Assembly (NCBI RefSeq): GCF_040807025.1
Contig: NC_090964.1
Coordinates: 6,696,001 to 6,760,000 of the forward strand
Source of the DNA: Struthio camelus
Taxonomy: Eukaryota; Chordata; Aves; Struthioniformes; Struthionidae
DNA length: 64,000 nt
Direction: 5' to 3'
The first letter of the stretch is position 1; every line of letters starts with the position of its first letter. The notes beneath the pieces were generated by a model. That model saw only the letters and a program-made list of their open reading frames with translations, made no database searches and was not told where the DNA came from. Position numbers and translations under genes: made by a program. Of the stretch, positions 1-12,100 are shown in pieces.

Positions 1-600
1 GCTAGTCCTTTCACGTTAAGGGATATTTCACTAATGTAGCCATCAGATGACTGATGTGACCACAGCAGAAGTTTTTCCCTACACAAAGGAAGCAAAACAT
101 AACTGCTCAAAGGAAAAAAAAAAAAAAGGGGGGGGGGAGGAGGAAACAAAGAGAGAGATCATATGCTTTACTAAAGCCAGACAATCTTTGATGGCAAGAT
201 CACACAGAGAGAAAAAAAATACAAAGTAGACAGAAAACTCATGAGGGAAGCTAGTTAAGAGTCCTTTACAGTAACAAAAACACAAGTAGCCAGAGTTCTC
301 TCTTCAACATTATATTAAAAAGAAACAGACATGCTGATGTCAAACTATCAAGAAGCATTCCTGCTTGGGAAAAGGACTATATTCTTGTCATAGCATAGTA
401 CATCCCAGCTCCTCATTAATAAGGGCAGTAGGTCCTGTGCATTTGTTCTCTTAGCTTTTTATACAGCTTATCAATATGTAAGTAGCAGAGATCTTTTCAG
501 GAGTAAAAGGCAACATTATGACTGCTTCCTGACCCAGCGTGAACACCACTTCTCTACCCACTCTCCACCCAACACAAGAGAACGTTTGGTTAACACATAC
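1..600 (-). other. WDTC1: WDTC1 intron 2 (partial, runs off left edge)
   Basis: This stretch follows the donor of the first coding exon of WDTC1 on the minus strand. I looked for the next exon, which in vertebrate WDTC1 continues the N-terminus into the first WD40 repeat, and did not find it, so it must lie beyond the left edge. The only notable content is an A-run followed by a G-run at about 115-137. Confidence 0.75.
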
Positions 601-648
601 CTTTATCTGTCTGTGGATGATGTCTCTAGTAATGTTTACTTTTGCCAT
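601..648 (-). CDS. WDTC1: WDTC1 first coding exon (partial gene)
   Basis: Read on the minus strand, 648 down to 601 encodes MAKVNITRDIIHRQIK, which is the N-terminus of vertebrate WDTC1 as I know it (human differs at two positions). It is followed at once by a consensus donor, AAG|GTATGT, at 601/600. WDTC1 (orthologous to fly adipose) is a WD40- and TPR-containing adaptor of the DDB1-CUL4 ubiquitin ligase and represses adipogenic transcription. None of the WD40 or TPR domains lies in this window. The acceptor is less certain: the best pyrimidine tract, CTCCCTTTTTTGTCCTGTAG, ends at 749, which would make the exon 601-748, with closer AGs near 680-690 as alternatives. An in-frame ATG at 706-708 could add 20 residues; I chose 648 because family members start there. 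Confidence 0.9.
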
Positions 649-748
649 CTTCTTCCAGTGGAGCAGAGGAAGAGAAGCTATGGGAAGAGCTGCTGTGCAA
701 CCAAGCATGCCAACAGAGCAGAGATCCGCAGTAAGGGCATTTAATTAC
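649..748 (-). other. WDTC1: WDTC1 exon 2 5' UTR portion with uORF (inferred)
   Basis: If the strong acceptor at 749-750 is used, the exon carries about 100 nt of 5' UTR. This contains an upstream ATG at 738-740 opening a 20-codon frame that stops at 678-680. A second ATG at 706-708 is in frame with the main start and has no stop between them. The acceptor is an inference from its pyrimidine tract. Confidence 0.5.
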
Positions 749-3700
749 CTACAGGACAAAAAAGGGAGTGAACAAAAGCAAGCATACAAACATATTAGGC
801 CATTCATATACAACATTAAGCACTTTTTTTGAAAAACAACAGTGCCTAAAAACTGAAAAGTTTTGTATAAAGGCCCTTCAAGAAATTCAAGAAGGGCAAG
901 CAGCAATATAGGAATGAAGAAAAGCTGACTTAAGAGGCCACCCCCAGTTTATAGACAAATTCAAAATGAATTGCAGGACTCCACATGTGTCTAGAAAAGC
1001 ATTTCCAAAACAGCAAAGAACTTGCAAGTCTAGGACCACATCCTGTCCCACAGCCCTTCTGCCACCTTCACATGTGCAGCCTACTTTCATCCAATCTCAC
1101 TTTTCCCATTCCCCAACTCTAAAACCAACAAGCTTAATTACACTGACAGGCTATATGACACGGATACTTTTTGGCCACCTCTTCAGACCAGTGTTGTTAA
1201 CAAAATTTGCAGTTGAACACAAGACATTCGTTTACCACATCTGATTATCAGTCAAAGTAAGATAACTAAAAGAGCGTAAGCGTTCCTTAGAAATCATAAT
1301 AGCCAACCACCAAGCAACGCTATCATCTGAACACTCGATTATATCAGTAAGAGAAAAGGGATGATCTTTTTAATCTGTATTTCCAGGAATAATTTGCATT
1401 TTCCACATCGCTAGCCGAGTTCCATATTTAATGCACTAACCTAGATAATTTAAACCCCACAAAGTTAGCCACACCTGGTAGAAAACATTCAAGCTGCAAA
1501 GTGTTTCTGCCAACCCTGCTTCTGCAAGGCTGCCCAGCAAAGTACCAGTGACTCTCGAGAAATGATGTCATTCACCTCATTTGCATACCACAGACCAGGC
1601 ACTATCCCATTTTGACATTTCTAAAGTTTGCTTCAAAGACAAATCATGTTTTAAATACTCGTTTTGTCCTACATAAACTAGTAGTTTTAAATTCTCTTTA
1701 ACAAGCGTTCACAAGCAGAACAAGGCCCAAATTTTCAAATGAATCCTCCTTTGAATGAGGAAATGCTGATTCACTGAAACAAGAACATTTCACAGGAACA
1801 CAATTACAAATAACTCCACTGAGTTCAGAGAGAAGTTTTAACGAACCCTGCCTGCTGCTCCATTGGTTCATCTGGCAGGTGGCTGGGCATCCACGGTTAG
1901 CAACTTCAGGGCCGCGCAGCCGCACCACGGCTTCCACAGCCCCTGCACCTCAGAAGAGCCCTGGACCTCAGGCTCCATGCAGCTTCAGAAAGCTGTTTGT
2001 GTGCACACGCAGGCGTTTCCCCATGGGTAGGGAGTACCAAGGATTCACGTTTCTTTTAGAAAGCAGTTTTCAGGCTTTTCCCTGAAGCGGAATTTCTGGT
2101 GGCTTTACTAAAATAGCTGACTCTCCTATGCAACTCCAGAGCAAACGTAGAAATCTCATTCAGTCTACAGATAGCAAGAAAAGCTATATAAATTCAGGAT
2201 CATGTTGTCTCGTAGGGAGCTCCTACACAGAATTTTCAGGGTAGCCACAGGTTTTCACAAATACAGCACACACAAGAGAGGCACAGCCTTTTGTAGGTCT
2301 GTGAAGACAAACATATCCTACTGCAGATCACACAAGACCAGGTGCCCTTACTTGTACTCTAGTCCTGTTTTGTATGTATTATGAGAACTAAGTTGATAAA
2401 ATGCACACAACGAGAATATAGGCCTTGAACGCAAGGCAAGTCAGGACAAAGAGATGATTTTGCACCGCAAGTCTGTTCTCAGTCGAAGCATAGCTAGTGC
2501 TAATGAGGCCTTACTTTCACCAGGACTAATTCCTCTCAAATGTAAACATAACGGGCCAAATTCACCACAGTCCAACTCTAGTTTCTGCAACAGAAGTATC
2601 TGGTAAGCCAAAAGTTCACATCAGAAGAAGCTCCACTCATACCCCCAGACGCTGGTGCAATCTGCTTACCTTTTGTCAGACTGCATCTGTTTTAGCACAT
2701 AAAGCAGGGTTCCCGTAGAATCCATGTCACTTGCCGGCCTGAAATTGTCCCTTTCACCAGAGCTAGTATGCATTTATTTATCCAATTTGTCGTCATCTAT
2801 GAATTTAATCCATATTTCTTTTACTCCAAAAGTAGCACCAAAAAGGTTATCACGCATGCCCAGGAAGGCACCTCATGTTTTAAGTGTCCTTAACCTTACT
2901 CACTCTCATGTTAAGTAATAGCTGCTCCGCTCCCAGGCCTAATGGCAAGAGGCAGCACTGTGAATGCATTTACTCATCAATATTTCATACTAATCCTTGT
3001 AGTAGGATGATTAAGCTATCAGATTTTGATACCTATCCTCTGCTTTTTCAGGCCCGTTTATCACTGGTATTGTTTGGCCTATTTATGGAGACCAAGTCCA
3101 TAACAAAATAACAACTGCCTTTAAGAATAACCCAGCAGCAAACAATAGAAAAGACCATTTATTTCACAAGCATCTGAAGGAGAGAAGGCAGATACCAGCA
3201 GCGTAGCGTGTCTGCTCGAGCCTGCCCCTGTATACGCCCAACAGGGGAGCAGGTGGATCGTGCTGACTCTGCAGCTCAGAGGTAAACATGGGAAAACAGG
3301 ACAGCCGAGCTGTTACTTGTGTCCAAGGCCAGCACTACATAAACATGCCAGCAGTGCAAAATAAGCTACATTGCTATGGACATCCACGAGGATTTCGTTT
3401 CCAGACACACTTTTCTGCTAGGTTCTTGAAGTGAGACAAGAGGCTTGCTAACTTAAAAAGCAGCTTCAAGTTTGGATAGACTAGAAGTTCAGGGATAAAT
3501 GGTATCTGTGATCTCTCACCTCTAGCTCCTCCACTGTCACCTTTTTCTGCTAACAAGCCTCCACCTCCACCTCTTCTCCTCCTAGGCTGGAACCCCACAG
3601 GCTGACGTCTTTAAACAGATCCTCCAAGATATGCAAGTATTCTCTCTAGTCATAGTTACAGGGCAGAGAGTACCTCAGCAGCTCACCACTCAGGTGAGGG

Positions 3701-6700
3701 ACTCTGGTGCTCACTGTACAAAACCTAAGACTTTCTCACTTCTAACATAAATCTCAAGGCTACAGACTCCCTTCCTCCTCTACACAACCCTAACACACAC
3801 ACACAAACTGCCTGACTTCATACAGCACGCGCAGAACACTTTTCTACAGGAATCTGTGACCAGTGACCGATGGCACTTAAATAGCTCCTTTCAGAAAGGT
3901 GAAGGACGCATTAACCCAAAGCACATAAAAAGACAAGAGGACAATATTCCAGAAGATCCAAGCATATTGTTCTTGTCTGAGGTTTTCCACTTGCCCTAAT
4001 ACTTCTGCTATCAGACTGACTGCCCTACAACATACTCTGACTATCCACAGTCCCCCTTCTCCAAGTAGCATCCAACTAATCACTCCTCTTCCCTGCCCAG
4101 ACAGGGATTTCTTGTTTTCCTTTTTAAGAACAGTTCAGTTTTCTTTTGATCTTAGGACCCCAGACAGGCCTGCTACCAAGCTGAAGCCAAGCAGGCAGGC
4201 ACGTACCAATTGATAACTGACCCACTGCTCTCTTAAGACCCCTGAAAGTATTTTAGTCAGATCTCTTATCTCTAGTCATTGCAATTTCCAAGCAGCTCCT
4301 TTTCTTTCAATGTCTATCTAGCAAGAAAGAAGATCACCAAATGACCTGAAGGTCATTCCCCACACACGGGGAAATATGCGTTCATTAGATATGGATCCCC
4401 TATATTCTATACACAGAAGACAATAAATAACCCACACTGAGGAGCCAACTTACTACTAAATAAACAAGTTACTGTGAAATAAGCTAGAGTATGGCGTTAC
4501 AGCACATTACATGGTGAGTATATCGCCTGGGTATGCTTTTAACCCATGTTAGGGGCAGAAAAGCTTATTCAAGTTCCACATGACAAATCTTTCCTTTCCT
4601 GCAACATAAAGGCTAGACAGATAGTTACTACAAAACTGCTAATACATTATAAATCCACTTGTTGACTGCATAGACAGGGTGCTCAGAGGGAAATACGATT
4701 ATCAGAACCCCTAAATCCTACCACTCCTTAAGAGAGTCTTAAAGTCACTTGCTCTCCATTGAAGTTCCATCTACAAATCCTTTCTGTTCTACCACAAGAT
4801 TTTACACATCCTGGATTTCCAGAACAGACATTTGCTGAGGGAGCACAGAAATACACAGGAGCTTGCCATCTCTGTGAGGGAAAGCTGGCTTTTAGGATTA
4901 GAAGTGTGTTGTGGAGCTTCTCAACTCACTGGACAGGTCACTGTCAGCTGCAGCAACTCAGAGGTGTCCCAACAGATCGTCACTCAGCAGGTCTCAATGA
5001 GAGATCAACACACCTTAACTTTACTTCTTAGAAGACACAGGTCAAGGAAATCACTCATGAAATTGGCCCTTTGGTTGGCAAAAGTGGAATAAAACAGACA
5101 TTAGAACAAAATACATTTGACAAAACTGACTTTAAACATACTAACTAAAATCAGTATCTAAGGCTATATACTAGCAAATTGTTTAATGCCTAGCATACCC
5201 AAGAGGACAACGCATGCTTTTAGCATTTGACCATTAAAAGAAAGGCAGTGAGATGGCTTGGAACAAACTGGTCAAATGGGAACGCATGAGTCTACGGTGT
5301 CTCTCTTGCCTAGAGGGAGCTTGGTTTGGCAACTGAACATTTTAAGATGGTTAAAGGCCTTCCAGCACATGCACACATGCTTTGGCAGAGAAGATGCTAA
5401 GAGCCTTTCTTGCTTTCATGATGCTACTCTTTGTTGCTCAGCAGGAATTCAGCAGTAAGAAACTACAGCAGCAAAGAGTTTGGCAAGCTTAAATTATTGT
5501 GGAACAGCAGTCTAAGATCAAGAACTCCCAAATTCTCATTTCAGGTCAGACTTTGTCCCTTAGCCACAATCAGTCACAACCCCAGACTCATGTTCACCAT
5601 GTGTATGATGCCTACCTAGGTCATGAGTTAGCATGTAAAATATGTGGCGCTTCTACTGTGAAACAAGCATCAAATATTTCTTAAACACTAACTGACCACA
5701 CCATCATATAAGTAGACTGACAGTCTCCAATTAAGTTAGAAACTGATTCCAGTATGAAGTTTGAATAAAGACTCCTAAGCTTTGTGGCTCTCCTGGAAAA
5801 TATATACAACTAATTGGAGAAGAATAAATTGTGCGTCTGATTTCTCGGACACATGTAGATTTACAGTCAGGAGGTCCGTCCAAATAGTCTGTCCATTTGT
5901 TATCACCAAGAGAATATAAATGGGTATAAGTCATTTCTTTTTCAACCAAACCCGCCCACGGCGTAACTTCCATTCACTTTTAGATACATTGTCTCCCTAT
6001 TATTCATGCAATTCTCCAGCTCTTAACTAAACAGCACAACCAACTCATGAAATAACAGGATTAAGTTCCAGTGACAAGGAACATTTTAAGATAAATCTGT
6101 ACTACTGCTACCAGCAACGGTCTCACAAGCGGCTTCACTTTGGCTATGTATAAGAGATCGTCTTGACCGTTTTTTAGTCATTTATCGGATGACTGGAACA
6201 CGTTTCTCCATCACACTTGTGGAGTGTCTCTGTGCTCAATTCCAAGCCAGAGTCACCCTTCCCTTGTCCCTCACTGTTCCAAAGTTGTCTGGAATACCAC
6301 AGATAGGACTGCAAATTTAGGATCTAGTTACAACTGTCACCTCATCCACAATAACAGTCTTTCCTCAAAAAACCCTCCTGAAGCAGAAAGATGACCATCC
6401 CACCTGTGTTTAGCTGTAGTTCCCTTGTCCAATTCCTCTGCTCTTGCAACACATAGCTCCACAGGCAGAAGAAGAACTTTCGCAATACCTGGCCTTTAAA
6501 TTTGCAGTCAAAAATTAACAAGTCACAGATTTCTACAGGTTGTGACCTCAGGATCTGCTAGACAGTATTCACACTGACAGTAACTTAAGAGCGCCTCCAG
6601 CTCCTGGAAAAGTACTCTTTCAAAGAGTGCTTCAGGGTACGGGGGGAGTACCAAGATTCTCTGGCTTTCCCCAGCTAGCTCTTCCAATTTTCCTGAAGCA

Positions 6701-8537
6701 CTTGCTCCAAGCCTGGAAACAAAGCCTCTACGCTCATAAAGCAAACAATTCAGTCCTTTTATTGTTGAGCAGTCCCAGTATAGCTAGGATTTGAGGGGGG
6801 TTGATTTTTTGCATGAATGGATTTCCCCTCACGGGACCACCTACACACATACGCACACATCCCTAACTCACTCACGCATGCAGTAATACACTGGCACAGA
6901 GAAGTGCCCTGCAAACTGACACTTCAAAGTTCAAACCTCAAAACCAGTGCCCTTCAGAAAAGCTCCATCAACACTTAAGAATCTCCACAAAGCAGCAGGA
7001 CCCATCATTAAACTGGCAATGTAATTCCTAAGCATTCGGATGTGTCTAAGCTTTTCAGCCTCTAAGCTCAAGGTCAATGAAAAAGCAGCACTTCATACAC
7101 TACAAATTTTTGCAGATACGCGAGTCATCCCAAAGGAAGATTCTCATGGCCCTTCCTGCAAGCATCCATAAATCACTTCACCCATCCAAATACTGCCTGG
7201 GACCCAACTCAATCACTCAGCAGGTAACTTTCCCTACCCTCCTCTTTACCTTGACTTTCCAAGAGGTCATGGGTCAAATGAAAATATATATAATATTTAC
7301 AAACCTAAAAGAAACAAGAGGAAATAGCCCGGCTAGCAATAGACACTTAATAACAAGAAGGTTCTTCTACAGCTGAAGGAGTTGCCAGGAGCAGCAGTCA
7401 CTCCCTAGGACAGATGGTTCAGCACACGGAGACAGCCAACAGCAGAGAGGAAGGAGTTGGTTGCAGTGGGATGGGGCAGACAGGAGAAGAGGTAGGATCT
7501 GAGCTCTGACAGACCCAGCACAAAAGGACAGTAACGTCAGGGAAACTTTGATATGCCCAGAGCAATAATGGCCCACACAGCAGAGTGCCTCAGACAGCAA
7601 CCCTCTTAGCTGGCATCCTACCACTAACCTTCATCCTTCAGCTGACACAGCCATCCACAGGATGAAAGGGGAGAGGAAGATGTGAGACAATACCTCAGCC
7701 CAGTGCAAGAAGCAGCCTGATACCCAGACCCACAAGGCCTAGTAGCCCCAGGAAGGAGTTTAGTCAGCCGACACTTGCAGAGGTGCGAAGGCTGATCTCC
7801 TCCTCTCCAAGGAAAGGGGCTGCAAGACATCCACCAGGGCAGGAGAAAGTTTCTCATGAAGGCCTAAGCGAGGGCAAGGTGAGCAGAAGAGGGAGCAGGG
7901 AAGAGTTCACTCTCAGGAAGGGGGAGGAGGTGAGGTCAGGGCAGTGCCTGCTGTGAGACGGAGGGGGAAAAAAAAAAAGAGAAGTCAACTGGCAGGAGGC
8001 TGAGCCTGGCAGGAGGGAGGCACCAGCTAGAAGAGGCAGCTAATACAGGGCTCGGGGAAAGAGGTGCTTGGTAAGAGGTGGCAGGTGTGCAGCTGGGATG
8101 GGGAAACAGAGACAAGGGGTTGGGGGAGGACTGGATAAAGCGGGGCAGGGGGACTTCTTAAGAGGGATACAGCCAGGCTGTAAGCAAAGCGGGGAGGGGA
8201 ATACCTGACAGGGGAGATAGCTGACGGGGAGGGGGATACCTGAGGTGGGGAATAACTGACAGGGAAGGCGAGGGAGAGTAACTGTCACGGAAGGGGATAA
8301 CTGACGGGGAAGGGGGGTTACGGGGAGGGGGGAGGATAACTGACAGGGAAGGGGGGGGTTACAGGAAGGGGGGGTAGGATAACTGACAGGGAAGTGGGGG
8401 GGGTTACCTGAGAGGGGAGGAGGGGGAAGCAACTGACAGGGAAGGGGATAACTGACAGGGAAGAGGGCAGCTGGCCGGGGGGGGGGGGGTCTTCCTGCGG
8501 GGGCGGGAAGGGGCCGACCGGCCCGGGGGACCGTTAC
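749..8537 (-). other. WDTC1: WDTC1 intron 1
   Basis: This is the region between the proposed exon 1 donor (GACAG|GTAACG on the minus strand at 8538/8537) and the acceptor near 749. It is moderately AT-rich over 1-7600 and becomes strongly purine-rich, with G-runs, from about 7860 towards the promoter. I see no convincing coding exon and no recognisable interspersed repeat in it. Short simple tracts include an A-run at 7969-7979. Confidence 0.65.
8200..8490 (+). repeat. G-rich degenerate tandem repeat at WDTC1 exon 1
   Basis: The core GGATAACTGACAGGGAAGG and close variants recur about eight or nine times at irregular spacing, separated by runs of G. Examples lie near 8251, 8298, 8336, 8380, 8430 and 8447. 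The array lies directly inside intron 1 of WDTC1, next to the proposed exon 1 donor. G-run density suggests quadruplex potential on the plus strand. Confidence 0.8.
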
Positions 8538-8816
8538 CTGTCAGGCCTCCCGGGTGCGGGCGCAGCGGGCACTGGAAGTTGCGAGGCTCCATCCATGCGG
8601 GGGGGGAGGGGGGGGAAGAACGGGACCGAGCGGAGGGGGAGCCCCAGGGGCCGCGCAGGCCCCGGCGCCGGCCCCACAGCGCGGGGAGGGCCCTCAGGCT
8701 CGGCCCGGCCTAGGCCCTGGCCATGCCCCCCCGCCCCCTTCCCTGTTTACCCCCTCCAGCTGTCTGGGGCTCAGCAGCACCCCCCCCTCCCGGCCGCAGC
8801 TCTCCCAGCGCGGCTC

Positions 8817-8828
8817 CGCGCATGCGCC
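8817..8828 (+). promoter_or_regulatory. NRF1-type site
   Basis: CGCGCATGCGCC matches the palindromic NRF1 consensus YGCGCAYGCGCR except at the last base. Such sites are typical of CpG-island promoters. Confidence 0.6.
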
Positions 8829-9061
8829 ACGCCAACTGCGCCACCACCCCCCTCTCACCTACGGCGGCCCCAGCCCCGCGCAAGCGGCGCAAATCGCTTT
8901 CTAGAATACCTCCCCGTCCTGCCCTCCCTACCGCCGCTACCGTCTTGATTGGCGGCCCTCCGAGCCAACGAGAAGTGGAGAGCGCTCCGTGAGGGGGGGG
9001 CCAGGCCAATCGGCGCGGGGAGAGGCGGGTAGGAGGGGCGGGAGCGGCGCGCGGCGAAAGG

Positions 9062-9079
9062 GCTGCTGGGAGTTGTAGT
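9062..9079 (-). promoter_or_regulatory. ZNF143 (Staf) type element
   Basis: On the minus strand this reads ACTACAACTCCCAGCAGC, close to the ACTACAATTCCCAGCATGC element bound by ZNF143 in many housekeeping and bidirectional promoters. Confidence 0.65.
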
Positions 9080-9109
9080 CGGCTGCGGGAGGAGGTGGTC
9101 GCTTACCCT

Positions 9110-12100
9110 GTGGGCCCTGTGCCAGCAAGGCTGGAGGCCTCAGGGCCCGGCCTCATCCCTCTTTCCCTCCTTCGGGGGCTCTCTCCTGCCTTCCTCCTCC
9201 TTTGACCAAGCTGGGGGCTACTTAAAACCAGCCACTCTGCCTAGGGCCCCTCAGCTTCACTGCGGTTTCCAGGCCCTGTCGCCGTCTTCTCCTCGCCGGG
9301 GCGCGAGCCGCGGCGGGGAGCCGCCCCGCGTCCGCTCGCCCTGTGGCCCGTCCTGCCGCCCTGCATCCAAACTCGGGCCGGCGCGGAGCTGCCGCAGGCC
9401 CCGGGGCAGCAGGAAGTTAATCTCATGAACTCCCCACGTCAGGCAACAGGTTATGACTAAGTCCCGGTGGAAAAATCTAATTACCGAACCATAAGCGTTT
9501 GGTCTTGCTACCAACTTATTGTAGAAGTCAACGCGCCGGCTTCCACAGGCGGCCAGAAAGTTAAGTTTGGGGAAAAAAATAACTGTGAAAAGAGCCAGGC
9601 GGTGGCAGTGTTTGCAAGAAACCTTCCCTTCCCTCCACCTCGTCCTTCCAGCGCAGAGCGCCCCGGCCCAGGACTCCCGACCGCTGTTTGGGCTCGGGCA
9701 GCGCGACCAGGCTGTGGGGTGACGGCAAGGCTGGAGGCACCGCTGCTCCTAATTATCTAACCTTTGCCCTCCCGACAAGGCGAGGAGGGGAGGGAAATAA
9801 ATATTTCAGAAGTCATAAATCCATTTCTCTAAAATACCATTTGCTTCCACAGTTAAACATTTTGACGTCTATTAATAAAGCATGATGAATAGCGTAAATG
9901 TTCATTTAGAACGTCAGGCCGCAGCTCCTGGATAATCCCAGCAGCACAACAGGAGAAAATGGCTACTTCCCCTTCCTGCCCTAACAGAGGGAGCAAAAAG
10001 CCTCTTAAATCAGACATTATATATGAACTCGAGGACTCTCTCATACTACCTCTAGATCTACAAAAGACAGACCAACCATTAGCTTTAGTGATTTGTTTTT
10101 ATCTCATAACCCATTAATTCATTCAGCTGTTGTCAAAGTTCTTACAGAAGATAATTGTTGCCTCTGCATACGTCCAGACTCTTTTAATTAAACAAATAAT
10201 ACTCAGGATCCATCACTATCATTCTTACAACAGGGTTTTATCTTCTTTTCTCAGTTGCCTTCCTCAGGGGGATCTAAAGCTCTCCACAAAACTCAAGCAG
10301 GCTTCAGATGCCCTTGACATACAAGTTTTGCTTACTGACAGTGAAGAAACTGGGGCACGCAAGACTGGGTTTTTTTCAGAGCTCGTGACAGATGTTAACA
10401 GTGGCTGAAGTCAAGGAGAGCTGTGGGTACTTCCTTATTCTGCATGTCAGATCTGCAGCGTTGAAGTAACTCACCCGCAGTCACAAAGAAACTGGAAGCA
10501 GGTCGGGAATGTAAACAAGGCTTTGTCTTCCCAGCGCCCGACTTCGCGCCGTATAAACACTACTTTTGATAGCATCCTCTTGGAATAAGGTTGCTGGATT
10601 TGCAGTGCAAAGAAGCATGCAAGGAATAAAAGTGCCTGAGAGTTGGGCTTGCCCTTCTGAAAACATTTGAGTAAAAACAATTTAAATCATATAGAAGGCA
10701 TCGCCTAAATTCAGTATTCACTAAACACCCAGTTCTTCTATACTGTCCTCAATTTAGGTTATGCCCAACAAAAAAGGAAATTCAAAAATAAACTAATTGT
10801 TTTTGTTAACAAAAATGAACTTGAGGAAACCCAAGGGAAAGTTAAGTTTTACACCCCATGCCACAGGTCGGAAGTCACCGCACACCTGCGCACAGGTACA
10901 CAGATGCAGACCGTATTCTGTGAGAGAGAAGCAAGACAGTTTGTCCTGCTCACACCTGGCCTGTGTAGGCTGGAGCTGGGCATAGGATTTGTCTGCAGAT
11001 GACTAGAGCAGATGAAATAAAATCTGGAGTCGTTCCATCATTTACTTCCCACTTCCCTATGCTGTTTATTGGGACAGACCATTTCTAATACACCTGGGAT
11101 AGGACTGCAAAGAAAATCATTTGATTGAGAGAGAAAGCCTGATCTTCATCCACTTTGATCAGCTAATTGTGAGTTGCAAGTTGGGGTGAGGAAATAGGGA
11201 AACAGAAAGAGAGCTACAGATGCTCAGTTAATCTTTATCAAAAAAAAGCACAGAGAATGAGAAGGAAACAGTGAGGTCTAATACAATAATTGACCATAAA
11301 TGTATGAAAACATATTTGTAGTCCTGTGGTCTTCAGCCAGCATGTACAGCAAGGTCCCCATTCCTGGTTTCTCTGAACAAATCGACCACTCATTCCTTGC
11401 GTGACTTCAGAAAACGCTGCCTTCCTCCTGGTGTTTCTGTCTGGGTTTACCTCTCTGCGCCACGCAAATGATAATTACCTTTTGACTGATTAACGTCTGC
11501 CGGAAAACTTTTAGGCCCTTTAGACCAAGACAACTATGGCAGAGCAAAGCTTTGCTGCAGATTCACTCAATATGAGGGCTGACTTCTGCGTGATTTATAT
11601 ACAAACGCAACTCCTGGTGTTTGCTGGATGCTGCATTAGTGTGCCTGGAGGCAAGAGGGAGGCCGTTGGTGTCCGCGTCAGAAAAGGTGCCCACCTGCGC
11701 GGCTGCTCAAAGGAGAGCGGTGTGAAGCGTTTCCAGGGCCCAACGAAGATAACGATGAACGCTTAGAAATGGAGGCAGCTATATACGCAGTGTCTGGTTT
11801 TGCTCTCCAAGACACAATAAGCTAAGCTCTGGTGTATTATAACTTACGTAATTTGCTTGATTGGACATTTTTAAAGCTCCATCTGCCCGCTTCATGCAGT
11901 TGTATTGCTCTCCCTTTGCGGGTTAAGAAGCTTAAACCTAATTACGCGCCCTCCTGGTGCGAAGGTGGTGCAAGTTCCCAGGCTCACAGTGGGCATCTCT
12001 TCTGGCTCATAAAGAGCCGCAGGTAGCTGGACTATTCTTGTAACACAAGAGTTATGAATAAATGAAAGAGCACCGAGGCGGCTCAGGCCTCAAGGCTCTG

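Larger units (their letters stand above)
8460..9360. promoter_or_regulatory. WDTC1: CpG-island promoter of WDTC1
   Basis: This is a GC- and CpG-dense block with no TATA box and several housekeeping-type promoter motifs: an 11-of-12 NRF1 match at 8817-8828, inverted CCAAT (ATTGG) at 8948-8952, CCAAT at 9006-9010, and a ZNF143-type element at 9062-9079. Exon 1 of WDTC1 on the minus strand probably ends at 8538; the transcription start is not fixed by the sequence and is inferred to lie between about 8560 and 9000. A second good minus-strand donor, CACAGG|GTAAGC, at 9107/9106 could serve an alternative upstream first exon. Confidence 0.7.
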
